Shown here one piece after another: positions 22,677-29,803 of a stretch of DNA of 37,245 nt. The DNA is from a virus: IMG/VR virus record IMGVR_UViG_3300033156_000769, positions 1 through 37,245 of that record, one strand, 5' to 3'. The notes under the pieces were generated by a model that saw nothing but the letters and a program-made list of their open reading frames with translations, was not told the DNA's origin and ran no database searches. Every line of letters starts with the position of its first letter. Positions within the stretch are counted from its first letter, which is position 1. A program made the translations under genes and the position numbers.

Positions 22677-22822
22677 TCTGATGACTCCATTAACATACTA
22701 AATAATACTAGAATAGTCATTACCATCAATATCCATCTACCAGAACCTGGAAACAAGAAAGCAAACAAAGTACCCATCCCCATTATACCTGCTCCCATCC
22801 AATTCTTTTCCTTAAAAGTCAT
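22673..22822 (-). CDS. Small membrane protein (49 aa)
   Basis: ATG at 22822 with GGAG 8 bases upstream. It overlaps the RecA-like stop and the FEN start by 4 bases each. Two hydrophobic segments (about residues 9-24 and 30-45) are separated by PGSGR. Conserved coupling on both sides makes it a real gene despite its size. Function unknown. Confidence 0.6.
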   Translation of the reverse strand: MTFKEKNWMGAGIMGMGTLFAFLFPGSGRWILMVMTILVLFSMLMESSD

Positions 22823-23784
22823 TTTGTTTTCTCCTTTTCAAACTTTTCTTTATACTTAGCAACAAATTCCGACCCTCTAAATTTTTCCGTATCCCCCGAA
22901 AACTGATACCAACCAGCTCCTACATGTTCTACTTCACCATGTCGTCTCATATAATCCAGAAGCCCCGCATACTTATCTATCGGCTGATCAACCCGCATCT
23001 CAAATTCAACACGTTGAAAAGGTTTCGATACCCGTGACTTCTCTACAATAATACTTCCAGCATACCCGACCGTTTCTCCAGCTCTTTCGTCCCTAATCTG
23101 TTTTCTAGTTTTAACGTGAACTCGGAGTGAAGCATAAAACTTAAGTGCTCTGCCACCTATAGTTGTCACATCAGGACCATACATGACCCCTATATTATCT
23201 CGAATCTGGTTTATGAAAACTAGACCGATCTTATTCTTATACACATTTCCCATATTTCTCCTAAGTCCGTCACTAATAACTTTTGCTCGCCGCATAGCCG
23301 CTTCAGGTCTACCAATCTTCTTTTCTAAATCTTCCTGTATAGTGGAGGCAGCCACTGAATCCAATCCTATTACTAGAAATTTTCCTGGATACTTTTCTCG
23401 TACCAGTGCTATTGTTTTCTCTATTACATCAAAGATTTCTTCATACGTATTCAAAGTATTAGGGTCAGGGTACCAAAGTTTTGACTCATCCAAGTTAGTT
23501 AACTTCGCCAACCCTGAAGAGAAGGAACGCTCCACATCCAGTAACACTGCTATTCCATCCATTCTTATAGTTTGAGCTAAGACATGGTATAAGATACGAC
23601 TTTTACCAGTAGCATAGTCTCCGTAGAATTCTGTCAACCGTCCTGCTGGAATACCTCCTCCAAAAACTCGATCAAATGCAACGATTCCAGTAGGCACACG
23701 GAACTTTACAAACTCGTTTGCTCGTTTACTCAAGTCAATAATACTAAGTTTCTCTTTCAAAGTCTTATCCAAATATACCCCCAT
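22819..23784 (-). CDS. RecA/UvsX-like recombinase
   Basis: 321 residues. Walker A GDYATGKS at 55-62, DVERSFS near 83 (RecA-core strand with catalytic Glu 85), Walker B FLVIGLDS at 136-143, FINQIRDNIG near 200 (L1-adjacent), and IGGRALKFYASLRV near 220. It catalyses strand exchange with SSB and the UvsY-like mediator encoded upstream. The ATG has no obvious Shine-Dalgarno. It lies 16 bases after a long hairpin arm and overlaps a 40-codon frame, so its translation may be controlled. Confidence 0.92.
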   Translation of the reverse strand: MGVYLDKTLKEKLSIIDLSKRANEFVKFRVPTGIVAFDRVFGGGIPAGRLTEFYGDYATGKSRILYHVLAQTIRMDGIAVLLDVERSFSSGLAKLTNLDESKLWYPDPNTLNTYEEIFDVIEKTIALVREKYPGKFLVIGLDSVAASTIQEDLEKKIGRPEAAMRRAKVISDGLRRNMGNVYKNKIGLVFINQIRDNIGVMYGPDVTTIGGRALKFYASLRVHVKTRKQIRDERAGETVGYAGSIIVEKSRVSKPFQRVEFEMRVDQPIDKYAGLLDYMRRHGEVEHVGAGWYQFSGDTEKFRGSEFVAKYKEKFEKEKTK

Positions 23785-23887
23785 ACAACTTCATCACAGT
23801 GAAGAGCAAGAGGATAGTTCGCTTATAGAAGTTATAATTCTTATAGTGATTGGTCTTCATGCTTACCATCCTCTTGCCTTCTTCCAT
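23765..23887 (-). CDS. Possible small ORF coupling SSB and RecA-like genes
   Basis: A 40-codon frame starts one base after the SSB stop and ends 20 bases inside the recA-like gene. No separate ribosome binding site is seen, so only re-initiation could translate it. Both arms of the 17-18-base inverted repeat lie within it. It may be a leader that carries ribosomes to the poorly marked recombinase start, or chance. Confidence 0.3.
   Translation of the reverse strand: MEEGKRMVSMKTNHYKNYNFYKRTILLLFTVMKLYGGIFG
23801..23881 (-). promoter_or_regulatory. Long hairpin before the RecA-like gene
   Basis: Arms 23801-23818 and 23865-23881 pair over about 17 bp with one bulged base and one G-U pair; the loop is 46 bases and AT-rich. 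There is no U-tract, so termination is unlikely. Processing, message stability or control of recombinase translation is more plausible. Confidence 0.6.
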
Positions 23888-23888
23888 A

Positions 23889-24854
23889 CTACTTCTTATT
23901 TTGCTCCCGAATCTTTCGAATCTTTTCACGAATGTCAGCAGACAAACTACTAGAAGACTTCTTCTCTTCCTTCGGTTTCTCCTCTTTCTTTTCAGGTTCC
24001 TTTTTCTCCTTTCTTGGCTCCTCCTCTTTCTTTTCCTTTTCCTGTTCCTTTTCCTCCACTTTCTCTTTTTCCTCTACCCTGTCTTCTTCTTCCTCATCCT
24101 CTTCTTCCTCTTCTTTATCGTAGTTCCTCTGATACTGCTCTTGTTTTAGTTTCCGTAATTCTTCCCGCTCTTCACTGGAACCAAATGCTTTTATCTCCGC
24201 TTCCTCGAAGGAAGTCTCTCTATACAAGTTCTCAGGAGTAAGAACTGTTATCTGCTTCTCCCATTTCTTAATCTGCTCTGGTGTACCAAGAGGCTCTTCC
24301 GCATCAAATAGGACATGATACTTTTGCTGTGGTGGCGCTTTCGGATCAAATTCTATCAAAACATCACGACCTGGTTTCTCCACTTTGTAATTCTCTCCTA
24401 TTACATCCACAACATTAGACATTCTTCCGTGACCAGCTTGTGTATGGATAATACGATACCAAACTGTATAAGGTGCTTCGTAAATCTGTACCTCTGGGTC
24501 CTCCTCCATACGATCAATAATGTTAAACACTCCTACAGTACCAGGACGATACTTATCCGCTTGTTTTGACTTTTCCTTCCGTAACTCAAAATACTTCTCA
24601 CAAATAGGGCATCGTTTCCCAAATGTTTCTCGTGAACAAACTACCATTTCTATTCGATCTGCATGTCTTATGAAGTGCTTCGCCGCTCGTAAGTGGTATG
24701 TAGCTCCTTGCTCATTACTTTTCGCTGGTAGAATTCTTATAAGATTCTCTCCAGGTTTTGGTCTCCAATAGTTACTGAATCCATTACCTCTCTTCCTAGA
24801 TTCCTCATCCAATACTTTTTGATCTTTCTCCGTGTCTGGTTTTAGAAAACTCAT
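23889..24854 (-). CDS. Single-stranded DNA-binding protein, gp32-like
   Basis: 321 residues. NYWRPKPGENLIRILPAKSN near 28-47, HFIRHADRIEMVVCSRETFG with a zinc-type CSRETFGKRCPICE (Cys about 73, 82, 85), and YTVWYRII near 128 follow the T4 gp32/phage SSB core. Residues 235-300 are an extended mixed-charge Glu/Lys tail, ending in a conserved-looking helix (SADIREKIRKIREQNKK). The acidic tail would recruit partner proteins. Overlaps the zinc-ribbon gene by 4 bases. Confidence 0.85.
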   Translation of the reverse strand: MSFLKPDTEKDQKVLDEESRKRGNGFSNYWRPKPGENLIRILPAKSNEQGATYHLRAAKHFIRHADRIEMVVCSRETFGKRCPICEKYFELRKEKSKQADKYRPGTVGVFNIIDRMEEDPEVQIYEAPYTVWYRIIHTQAGHGRMSNVVDVIGENYKVEKPGRDVLIEFDPKAPPQQKYHVLFDAEEPLGTPEQIKKWEKQITVLTPENLYRETSFEEAEIKAFGSSEEREELRKLKQEQYQRNYDKEEEEEDEEEEDRVEEKEKVEEKEQEKEKKEEEPRKEKKEPEKKEEKPKEEKKSSSSLSADIREKIRKIREQNKK

Positions 24855-25096
24855 AATACATTCTCCTTTCGTTTAAATTTTATAACTTTTTGTTTCATTT
24901 TTTTTTTACTCCTTTTTTCCTCTTCGTAACATTTAGGACATACAAAAGGTTTATCTTCCTTAAAGTATTGCACTATAGCTCCAGATTTTTCTTCTAAAAG
25001 TAGAAAAGTTTCTGCTTCAATTACCCTACCACAACTCATACAGTATCTTTTTTCCTTTCTACTAGTAAGTCTTACATCAATTTTTTTCATTTTCAT
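24851..25096 (-). CDS. Small zinc-ribbon protein
   Basis: 81 residues with CMSC (19-22) and CPKC (53-56), a four-Cys zinc ribbon, and highly basic ends. It sits between SSB and the UvsY-like gene with 4-base overlaps on both sides, so a role in recombination or single-strand DNA handling is likely by context only. Confidence 0.7.
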   Translation of the reverse strand: MKMKKIDVRLTSRKEKRYCMSCGRVIEAETFLLLEEKSGAIVQYFKEDKPFVCPKCYEEEKRSKKKMKQKVIKFKRKENVL

Positions 25097-25587
25097 TCTT
25101 TCTCCTTTTCTTTCATTTCTCTCCTTTTTTGACTCTCATACAGATATGTTTCTCCATCATACTGCTGTCGTAAATTTGATGCTAACGCTATTAACATATC
25201 TTTTCTATGTTCAAATCCTTGCCGTATTGCTTTTAGTTTTCCCCAGTATGCTCTTGTTTCATTAACTTGAGCTCGTTTTTGAATGTATTCATCACTTAAA
25301 GCAATTTTCTTTTGAATTAACGTTTCTGTAACTTTTCCAGATCCTTTTTGAAGCTCATTTCTAAAATACTCATCCAGTGATGATTCTGTAATGTCTAACT
25401 CCAGTTTACTATCACGATATGCTTTTTCAGCCTCCTGCTCTAACACAGAATACCACGCATACAGTGATGCTTGCTCCTTTAAATTCTCGTTTATTAATGC
25501 TTCGTCAACCTCCAATTCTTTTCCATACTCAAGTTTGTACTCTTTTTCACCTAATTTTACTACTAACGTTCCTTCTTTCTTATCCAT
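25093..25587 (-). CDS. UvsY-like recombination mediator (putative)
   Basis: 164 residues. A helical protein with LYAWYSVLEQEAEKAYRDSK near 42-61 and a C-terminal YWGKLKAIRQGFEHRKDMLI ... ASNLRQQ, the layout of phage recombination mediators (T4 UvsY has YW followed by a late basic helix). Position beside SSB and RecA-like genes supports this. The charged tail (KRREMKEKEKE) is typical. The call rests on pattern and context, not a firm domain. Confidence 0.65.
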   Translation of the reverse strand: MDKKEGTLVVKLGEKEYKLEYGKELEVDEALINENLKEQASLYAWYSVLEQEAEKAYRDSKLELDITESSLDEYFRNELQKGSGKVTETLIQKKIALSDEYIQKRAQVNETRAYWGKLKAIRQGFEHRKDMLIALASNLRQQYDGETYLYESQKRREMKEKEKE

Positions 25588-25628
25588 TTTATTTTCCTTT
25601 AAAAACTCTCATACGTAAGTTTCTCAAA

Positions 25629-25793
25629 TTATATGACCCGCTCCTGATCTGTGGGGTTCTCACTTACTTTGGCTCGCTCCCTTTCATTGGGTTTCTTGGG
25701 AAGGATGGCTCGCTTATTGAGTCTGGATTTCTCTTCTATGATGGCTCGCTCCCAGTTTTGGGGTTCCTTACTTGCCATGGCTCGTTCTTTCAT
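25629..25793 (-). CDS. 12-residue-repeat protein encoded by array A (54 aa)
   Basis: ATG at 25793 with AAAGGA 8 bases upstream. The frame runs through the whole of array A as ERA-xxx-(K/E)KP-xxx units: MKERAMASKEPQNWERAIIE, then KSRLNKRAILPKKPNERERA and on to ERVI. The ATG sits at the same place in the 8-base variable segment as the start of the gene on array C, and the reading frame is the same. The product is basic and probably helical or disordered. Function unknown. Confidence 0.5.
   Translation of the reverse strand: MKERAMASKEPQNWERAIIEEKSRLNKRAILPKKPNERERAKVSENPTDQERVI
25634..25787. repeat. Array A: 36-bp modular tandem repeat (4 units plus)
   Basis: Four exact 36-bp units starting at 25634, 25670, 25706 and 25742, then a fifth 10-mer at 25778. 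Each unit is a 10-mer TGGCTCGCTC, 8 variable bases, a 10-mer TGGGTTTCTT (or ...CTC), and 8 variable bases. Some positions in the 10-mers drift (TGACCCGCTC, TGGGGTTCTC) but the spacing never changes. Confidence 0.95.
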
Positions 25794-25832
25794 CACATAA
25801 GTCCTTTACAGTATAACTCACACTCCCTACCT

Positions 25833-26612
25833 TTACACCACTTCACCTTCTTCATGACTGTATCCTAAATACTCTTCCTGGTAGGTCTTTCTTACAGTTA
25901 ACCCCTCCAACGTTCTCCAAGCTACATACAAATCCTTCAAAAACATCTTCACCGTATAACGATTTGCTGCGTTATGCTGGTGCAGTGCTTTTGGATTGTC
26001 TTTCTTCGTAGGGTTCTTACTTGGCTTTCCCCAATCTTTAGCCTCCAACCTCTTCCTCATATTGTCGTAATACACCCTATAATCAGAGTTCTTTTTTAAA
26101 AACCCAGAACCAAGCACCCCAAGTAACTTAGCTTTTAGAAACTGATTGTATGGACAAAGGTATCCTTTTGTTTTACGATCTCCTGGTATCTTGTCTCTTG
26201 TTACCACAATTCTTCCATTCTTTACCTTTTTACCATAAACCAAACTTGGATTCAATCCCCCAAACTGCCAAAGTTTTGAAACAGTTGTTGCAATACGAAT
26301 GTCTATTTCTGATATTAAAACCGCAGCCATCATTTCCCCACAACCTTTAACATGTTTCAGGAACACCTCCCATAAAGGATGCTCGTGAACTTCCTTACTA
26401 ATCTGTTTTTCTATAGCTTGTTCCATCCCAATAACTTCTTTTCTACGTTTGTAAAGTTCCACTAAAATTGTATCGTCTCTAGGAGGTGCTTTACTTTTAA
26501 GACTCCCATCCTTTTTTTGTCCCATCCTTCCGTCTAAAGAAATCCGCTCCCTCTGGTAATCGTAGTAAGTTCGAGTTAGAATCTTTATAGAATTTCTAAT
26601 TTTGTCTTCCAT
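25833..26612 (-). CDS. IS110-type C-terminal (Transposase_20-like) protein
   Basis: The ATG at 26612 has GGAGG six bases upstream (the TTG at 26618 abuts the site), giving 259 residues. VKGCGEMMAAVLISEIDI followed by LWQFGGLNPSLVYG (about 87-130) is the HhH-like C-terminal domain of IS110/IS116/IS902 transposases. The N-terminal DEDD RuvC-like domain is absent; instead there is a helical, basic segment. No IS ends are visible. It is more likely a phage DNA-binding protein than a working transposase. Overlaps the ParB-like gene. Confidence 0.7.
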   Translation of the reverse strand: MEDKIRNSIKILTRTYYDYQRERISLDGRMGQKKDGSLKSKAPPRDDTILVELYKRRKEVIGMEQAIEKQISKEVHEHPLWEVFLKHVKGCGEMMAAVLISEIDIRIATTVSKLWQFGGLNPSLVYGKKVKNGRIVVTRDKIPGDRKTKGYLCPYNQFLKAKLLGVLGSGFLKKNSDYRVYYDNMRKRLEAKDWGKPSKNPTKKDNPKALHQHNAANRYTVKMFLKDLYVAWRTLEGLTVRKTYQEEYLGYSHEEGEVV

Positions 26613-27294
26613 TTCCAACCTCCGCTAAAATTTCACCCAACTTATTGTACAAAAGCTCGAAAACTTCCAAATGTTGCTTGTCTAAAATTATAGCATTAGC
26701 GTTCAATCCATTCAAAAGTATTCGAGCATAAACCAGAGGTGGGGTTCCGTTTGAAGACCTGACAAATTCTTCTTGTTTCCTACTTAACCTTCTCCCCGCT
26801 AGTTGAGATGCCCCATAAGGTAACGCTACAAACTCACCTTCCTTTGTTTCCGCTGTCCGTTTCTTAAAAAAGTCTTTCAATTCTTCTACAGTTACACCTA
26901 TAGCAGAAGCTATTTTTTCAACGGGTATTCCAAACTTTTTAGCCTTTATAATAACATGTGCTCTGTCTTTTGGTGACAAAGGAATACCATGCTTAGAATT
27001 GTATTCAGCTGAAGCAATAAACATTTCTGCATCTGACTTATAGTCCCTCAATTCAACGTCTATTTCAGCTTGCTCTCCGTATAAATCCAAGACGGCTCTG
27101 GTTCTGTGAAACCCATCAACCAATCGGTTATCTTTTTTATTCACTATTACTGGCGGCATTTTAACACCGGTCTTCATAGCCTCTTTTAACCTTTTCATGT
27201 GAGTTGAATCCAAGTCTCCAGCTTCACATCTTGGCCACAAATTCCAGTCGAAAATTAATTCGACTGCTTTCATACTTTTTGTTTGGTTAATCAT
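26596..27294 (-). CDS. ParB-like nuclease/partition-type protein
   Basis: 232 residues. An N-terminal ParB/Srx domain: ELIFDWNLWPRCEAGDLDST near 11-30, then PPVIVNKKDNRLVDGFHRTR near 46-65 (GxHR-type motif). A helix-turn-helix-like KKFGIPVEKIASAIGVTVEE follows near 118-137. ATG with GGAGGG seven bases upstream. It lies between repeat arrays A and B, so it is the best local candidate to bind them. Phage ParB-like proteins can be nucleases, CTP-binding clamps or regulators, and which applies here is not known. Confidence 0.75.
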   Translation of the reverse strand: MINQTKSMKAVELIFDWNLWPRCEAGDLDSTHMKRLKEAMKTGVKMPPVIVNKKDNRLVDGFHRTRAVLDLYGEQAEIDVELRDYKSDAEMFIASAEYNSKHGIPLSPKDRAHVIIKAKKFGIPVEKIASAIGVTVEELKDFFKKRTAETKEGEFVALPYGASQLAGRRLSRKQEEFVRSSNGTPPLVYARILLNGLNANAIILDKQHLEVFELLYNKLGEILAEVGNGRQN

Positions 27295-27385
27295 TTAAAC
27301 CCTCCATATTTAATTCTTTACTAGTTAAATTACTTAATTCTTTATAATTACTTTACTTATACTTTACCTCCTCTCTTTAATACTT

Positions 27386-27637
27386 TGGCTCGCTCTCTCA
27401 ACTTGGGTTTCTTCGAAAAGTTGGCTCGCTCATCCTGCATGGGTTTCTCAACTATAATGACCTGCTCCTCTGGCTTGGGTTTCTTAGGGAAAGTGGCGCA
27501 CTCGTTATAAATGGGTTTCTTTTGTCACGTAGCTCGCTCATCTGGCTTGGGTTTCTCCCGCGCAGTGGCTCGCTTAGTATTACTGGATTTCTCCTTTGCT
27601 TTGGCTCGCTCATACTCAGTGGGTTTCTCTTTCTATT
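27386..27637. repeat. Array B: 36-bp modular tandem repeat (7 units)
   Basis: Seven consecutive units begin at 27386, 27422, 27458, 27494, 27530, 27566 and 27602, with perfect 36-bp register. The 10-mers TGGCTCGCTC and TGGGTTTCTT/C alternate; the 8-base segments are all different, apart from two related CTCTGGCT/ATCTGGCT copies. The 91 bases between the array and the ParB-like gene are AT-rich, with AAAGAATTAA twice and a GGAGG followed by no start codon. Confidence 0.95.
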
Positions 27638-27715
27638 AGGCTTCATATTCATCGTTGTAGTAGAAATAAGAGTATAAGTTCGTCCACCTTTAGTCAGTCC
27701 CCGATCTTTATTCAT
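27452..27715 (-). CDS. ORF through array B in a shifted frame (87 aa)
   Basis: ATG at 27715 overlaps the upstream stop as ATGA, with GGAG seven bases upstream, so translation is likely. After a unique 30-residue start (MNKDRGLTKGGRTYTLISTT) it reads array B as RNP-xxx-SEP-xxx units, not as the ERA/KKP units used in arrays A and C. The ERA/KKP frame of this array has one TGA and no start codon. Either a single-base change moved the array out of frame, or the DNA itself, not the peptide, is conserved. Ends inside the array. Confidence 0.45.
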   Translation of the reverse strand: MNKDRGLTKGGRTYTLISTTTMNMKPNRKRNPLSMSEPKQRRNPVILSEPLRGRNPSQMSELRDKRNPFITSAPLSLRNPSQRSRSL

Positions 27716-29802
27716 CCATTCTCTCCTTTTACTAGATTAATAATTGTATCCTTTTCCAAAGCCTCTGGCGACAGATCAAGCTCAGCATCCTCCTTATCCT
27801 CAACCAATACTGCTCCCGCATCTACCAACAACTCCCGTAGTCCAATTGTATTCTTATAGTAGTCAACCAAGTATTGTCTAGCATGTTGTGATATTTCTGA
27901 ATCCACCGCTGTAACAGAAACTCCTATATTAGTTTCTATAAAGTAAAATCTACAAATCTCTTCGCCTGGTATAAGCAAACCTACGATCTGCTGCTTCTTG
28001 TTAATCATAGAACTAACCGACAAAATCACATTGTTTGGATTAACCATATAGTTTTCTCCTAACATTGCCACTTTCTCACTAGCTACAAAAATCTTATATG
28101 GAACTTCCACCCCAGCAGTATAGTTGAAGTAGTTGAGGTTAAAAAGCATTGTTTTTGCTGGTTGTCTTCGAATATAGAATAACTCTGTAGCTCCTTTTGG
28201 TTTCTTTGCATCAGTTAAGTCACCAGAAAACAAAATATCCTGATCCTTAGTACTATACCTTGCATCCCAACCTATCTTACCACGATCAGCAGTAATGATA
28301 GAAAAATCTAAGTCAATTCGCCTACTATCCTTGTCCCCCTCACTCCCCCAAATAGCGTCTGCTACTACTTCATCGGATGTCATCTTTTTGTCACGTTTAA
28401 CATTTTCCCAATGTACTCCTACAATTAAGTCTTCACTTTTTACTTCTATAAAAGTTCCTGATGGTAAGTTACCGGTAAACTGTTTCTCAGTAGCTGGTAA
28501 CGCATAGTTAATATAGTCTGGTATAAAAATTCGTTTTTCTTTAGTTGCTTTTAGGAGATCGTGTACAATAGAATCCCTCACCACAGAAAACGTTTTATAC
28601 AACTCGTAACTTGTTCCTTCTCTAACCTTACAACCAGTTGCCCAAGCACTACCATTTCGTATTCTATACAATACCGACTCAGGCTCAGCCATTCGAAACT
28701 TGAGTGCGTATGCTAGCCGTATCTTTCTAAATATGTTAACTCTTTCTAAAGCTTCCTCCATTTCTTTTTTACATACAGGTTTCTGCTGTTGAAGTTTCTC
28801 AGTAATTGTATTCAAATAATCCACTTTCATTGGTTTATGGTACTTTGGAGCTTGTCGCCTGATTATATTAATAGTTCTCCTCAAATCCTTATCAATATAC
28901 CTGAAAGCAAGAAACAATGGTTTAAACCGGTAAAAGATACTAGCAAGATATGATAATTCATACTTCCATATATACTTATCAAATATTGCTCGAACTTCTT
29001 TTCCTTTCTCGGTATTCCTTATCCGTTCCATTAAGTCACTACTTTTTATGATCAAAGTACTTCCGGTAGCTACATACAAAGCTACTCTAAGAAACTCAAC
29101 TGGGTCACGGGGTACAATTTCTAACTTTGAGGATAATGCACATCGAACTTCCTTATTCTTTACTTTCTCAATTTCTTCAAAACCAACCATTTCCGCCACA
29201 GTTAGAACATCTTTTACAGTTTGTTCTTTTAACGCTATACCAGTACTGAGGAATGTTACCAACTTCTCACATATCACTTCTTTCGTAAGTCCTCGAATAA
29301 TAACCAACTTAACGATACCTCCCACTCCTAATTCCGGTATCTTAAGTTCCTCACTAGGAATGTAAACGTAGTCTCTATCCAATAGCTTATCTGACTCAAA
29401 ATCATCTAAAGAAACAATCTTTTCTGCTAAATTCTCTACATTCCATTGCCATTCTTTCTCTTCCACGTAAGCACCAGGACTCTCTTTCCCATAAGTAGTA
29501 AGATAATGTGCCAGCTGTTGTACTATCAAGTCCTCAAGATTTGTATCTCTTACTTTTTTCCATGACTTATGAAAGGATGCATTAAGTTTCTCTGCTGACA
29601 TCCCATACAACGTTTCCACAGCTTCAACGATCTTATCAACATGATCGTAGTAGTGAGCCAAAACTTCAGGAGAAAAAATGTAACCTCGTTTTACAGTCTT
29701 TTCTGCTACTTCCTCAAACTTCTCCTTACTAACTTTTCCTCCAATATCCGGTACAACTACACTTCTAAAAAGCCGTAATGCAGGAATATAATAGTTTTCC
29801 AT
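27712..29802 (-). CDS. Large unrecognised phage protein (696 aa)
   Basis: A soluble-looking protein with two parts. Residues 1-400 are mostly helical (DPVEFLRVALYVATGSTLII near 233; YRFKPLFLAFRYIDKDLRRT and KYHKPMKVDYLN near 290-335). The second half is beta-rich, with RIDLDFSII near 494 and KIGWDARY ... FSGDLTDAKKPKGATELFYI near 508-545, faintly like TerD-type calcium-binding folds. Similar proteins of unknown role occur in phages and plasmids, to my recollection. It lies exactly between arrays B and C. No catalytic motif is evident. Confidence 0.7.
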   Translation of the reverse strand: MENYYIPALRLFRSVVVPDIGGKVSKEKFEEVAEKTVKRGYIFSPEVLAHYYDHVDKIVEAVETLYGMSAEKLNASFHKSWKKVRDTNLEDLIVQQLAHYLTTYGKESPGAYVEEKEWQWNVENLAEKIVSLDDFESDKLLDRDYVYIPSEELKIPELGVGGIVKLVIIRGLTKEVICEKLVTFLSTGIALKEQTVKDVLTVAEMVGFEEIEKVKNKEVRCALSSKLEIVPRDPVEFLRVALYVATGSTLIIKSSDLMERIRNTEKGKEVRAIFDKYIWKYELSYLASIFYRFKPLFLAFRYIDKDLRRTINIIRRQAPKYHKPMKVDYLNTITEKLQQQKPVCKKEMEEALERVNIFRKIRLAYALKFRMAEPESVLYRIRNGSAWATGCKVREGTSYELYKTFSVVRDSIVHDLLKATKEKRIFIPDYINYALPATEKQFTGNLPSGTFIEVKSEDLIVGVHWENVKRDKKMTSDEVVADAIWGSEGDKDSRRIDLDFSIITADRGKIGWDARYSTKDQDILFSGDLTDAKKPKGATELFYIRRQPAKTMLFNLNYFNYTAGVEVPYKIFVASEKVAMLGENYMVNPNNVILSVSSMINKKQQIVGLLIPGEEICRFYFIETNIGVSVTAVDSEISQHARQYLVDYYKNTIGLRELLVDAGAVLVEDKEDAELDLSPEALEKDTIINLVKGENG

Positions 29803-29803
29803 G

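Noticed and set aside
23850-24241. Plus-strand frames rich in Phe, Leu and Ser
   Set aside because: They are antisense to the Glu/Lys-rich SSB tail and have no ribosome binding sites. Every supported gene is on the minus strand.
25634-25787. Diversity-generating retroelement variable region
   Set aside because: No reverse transcriptase and no adenine-specific variation or template repeat; variability is confined to fixed 8-base slots in tandem.
25419-25868. 149-codon plus-strand frame with GSL/GFL repeats
   Set aside because: It is the complement of array A plus parts of two minus-strand genes, without a start signal.
25833-26612. Active IS110 insertion sequence
   Set aside because: Only the C-terminal domain is present, without the DEDD catalytic domain, and the gene is translationally embedded in a phage operon.
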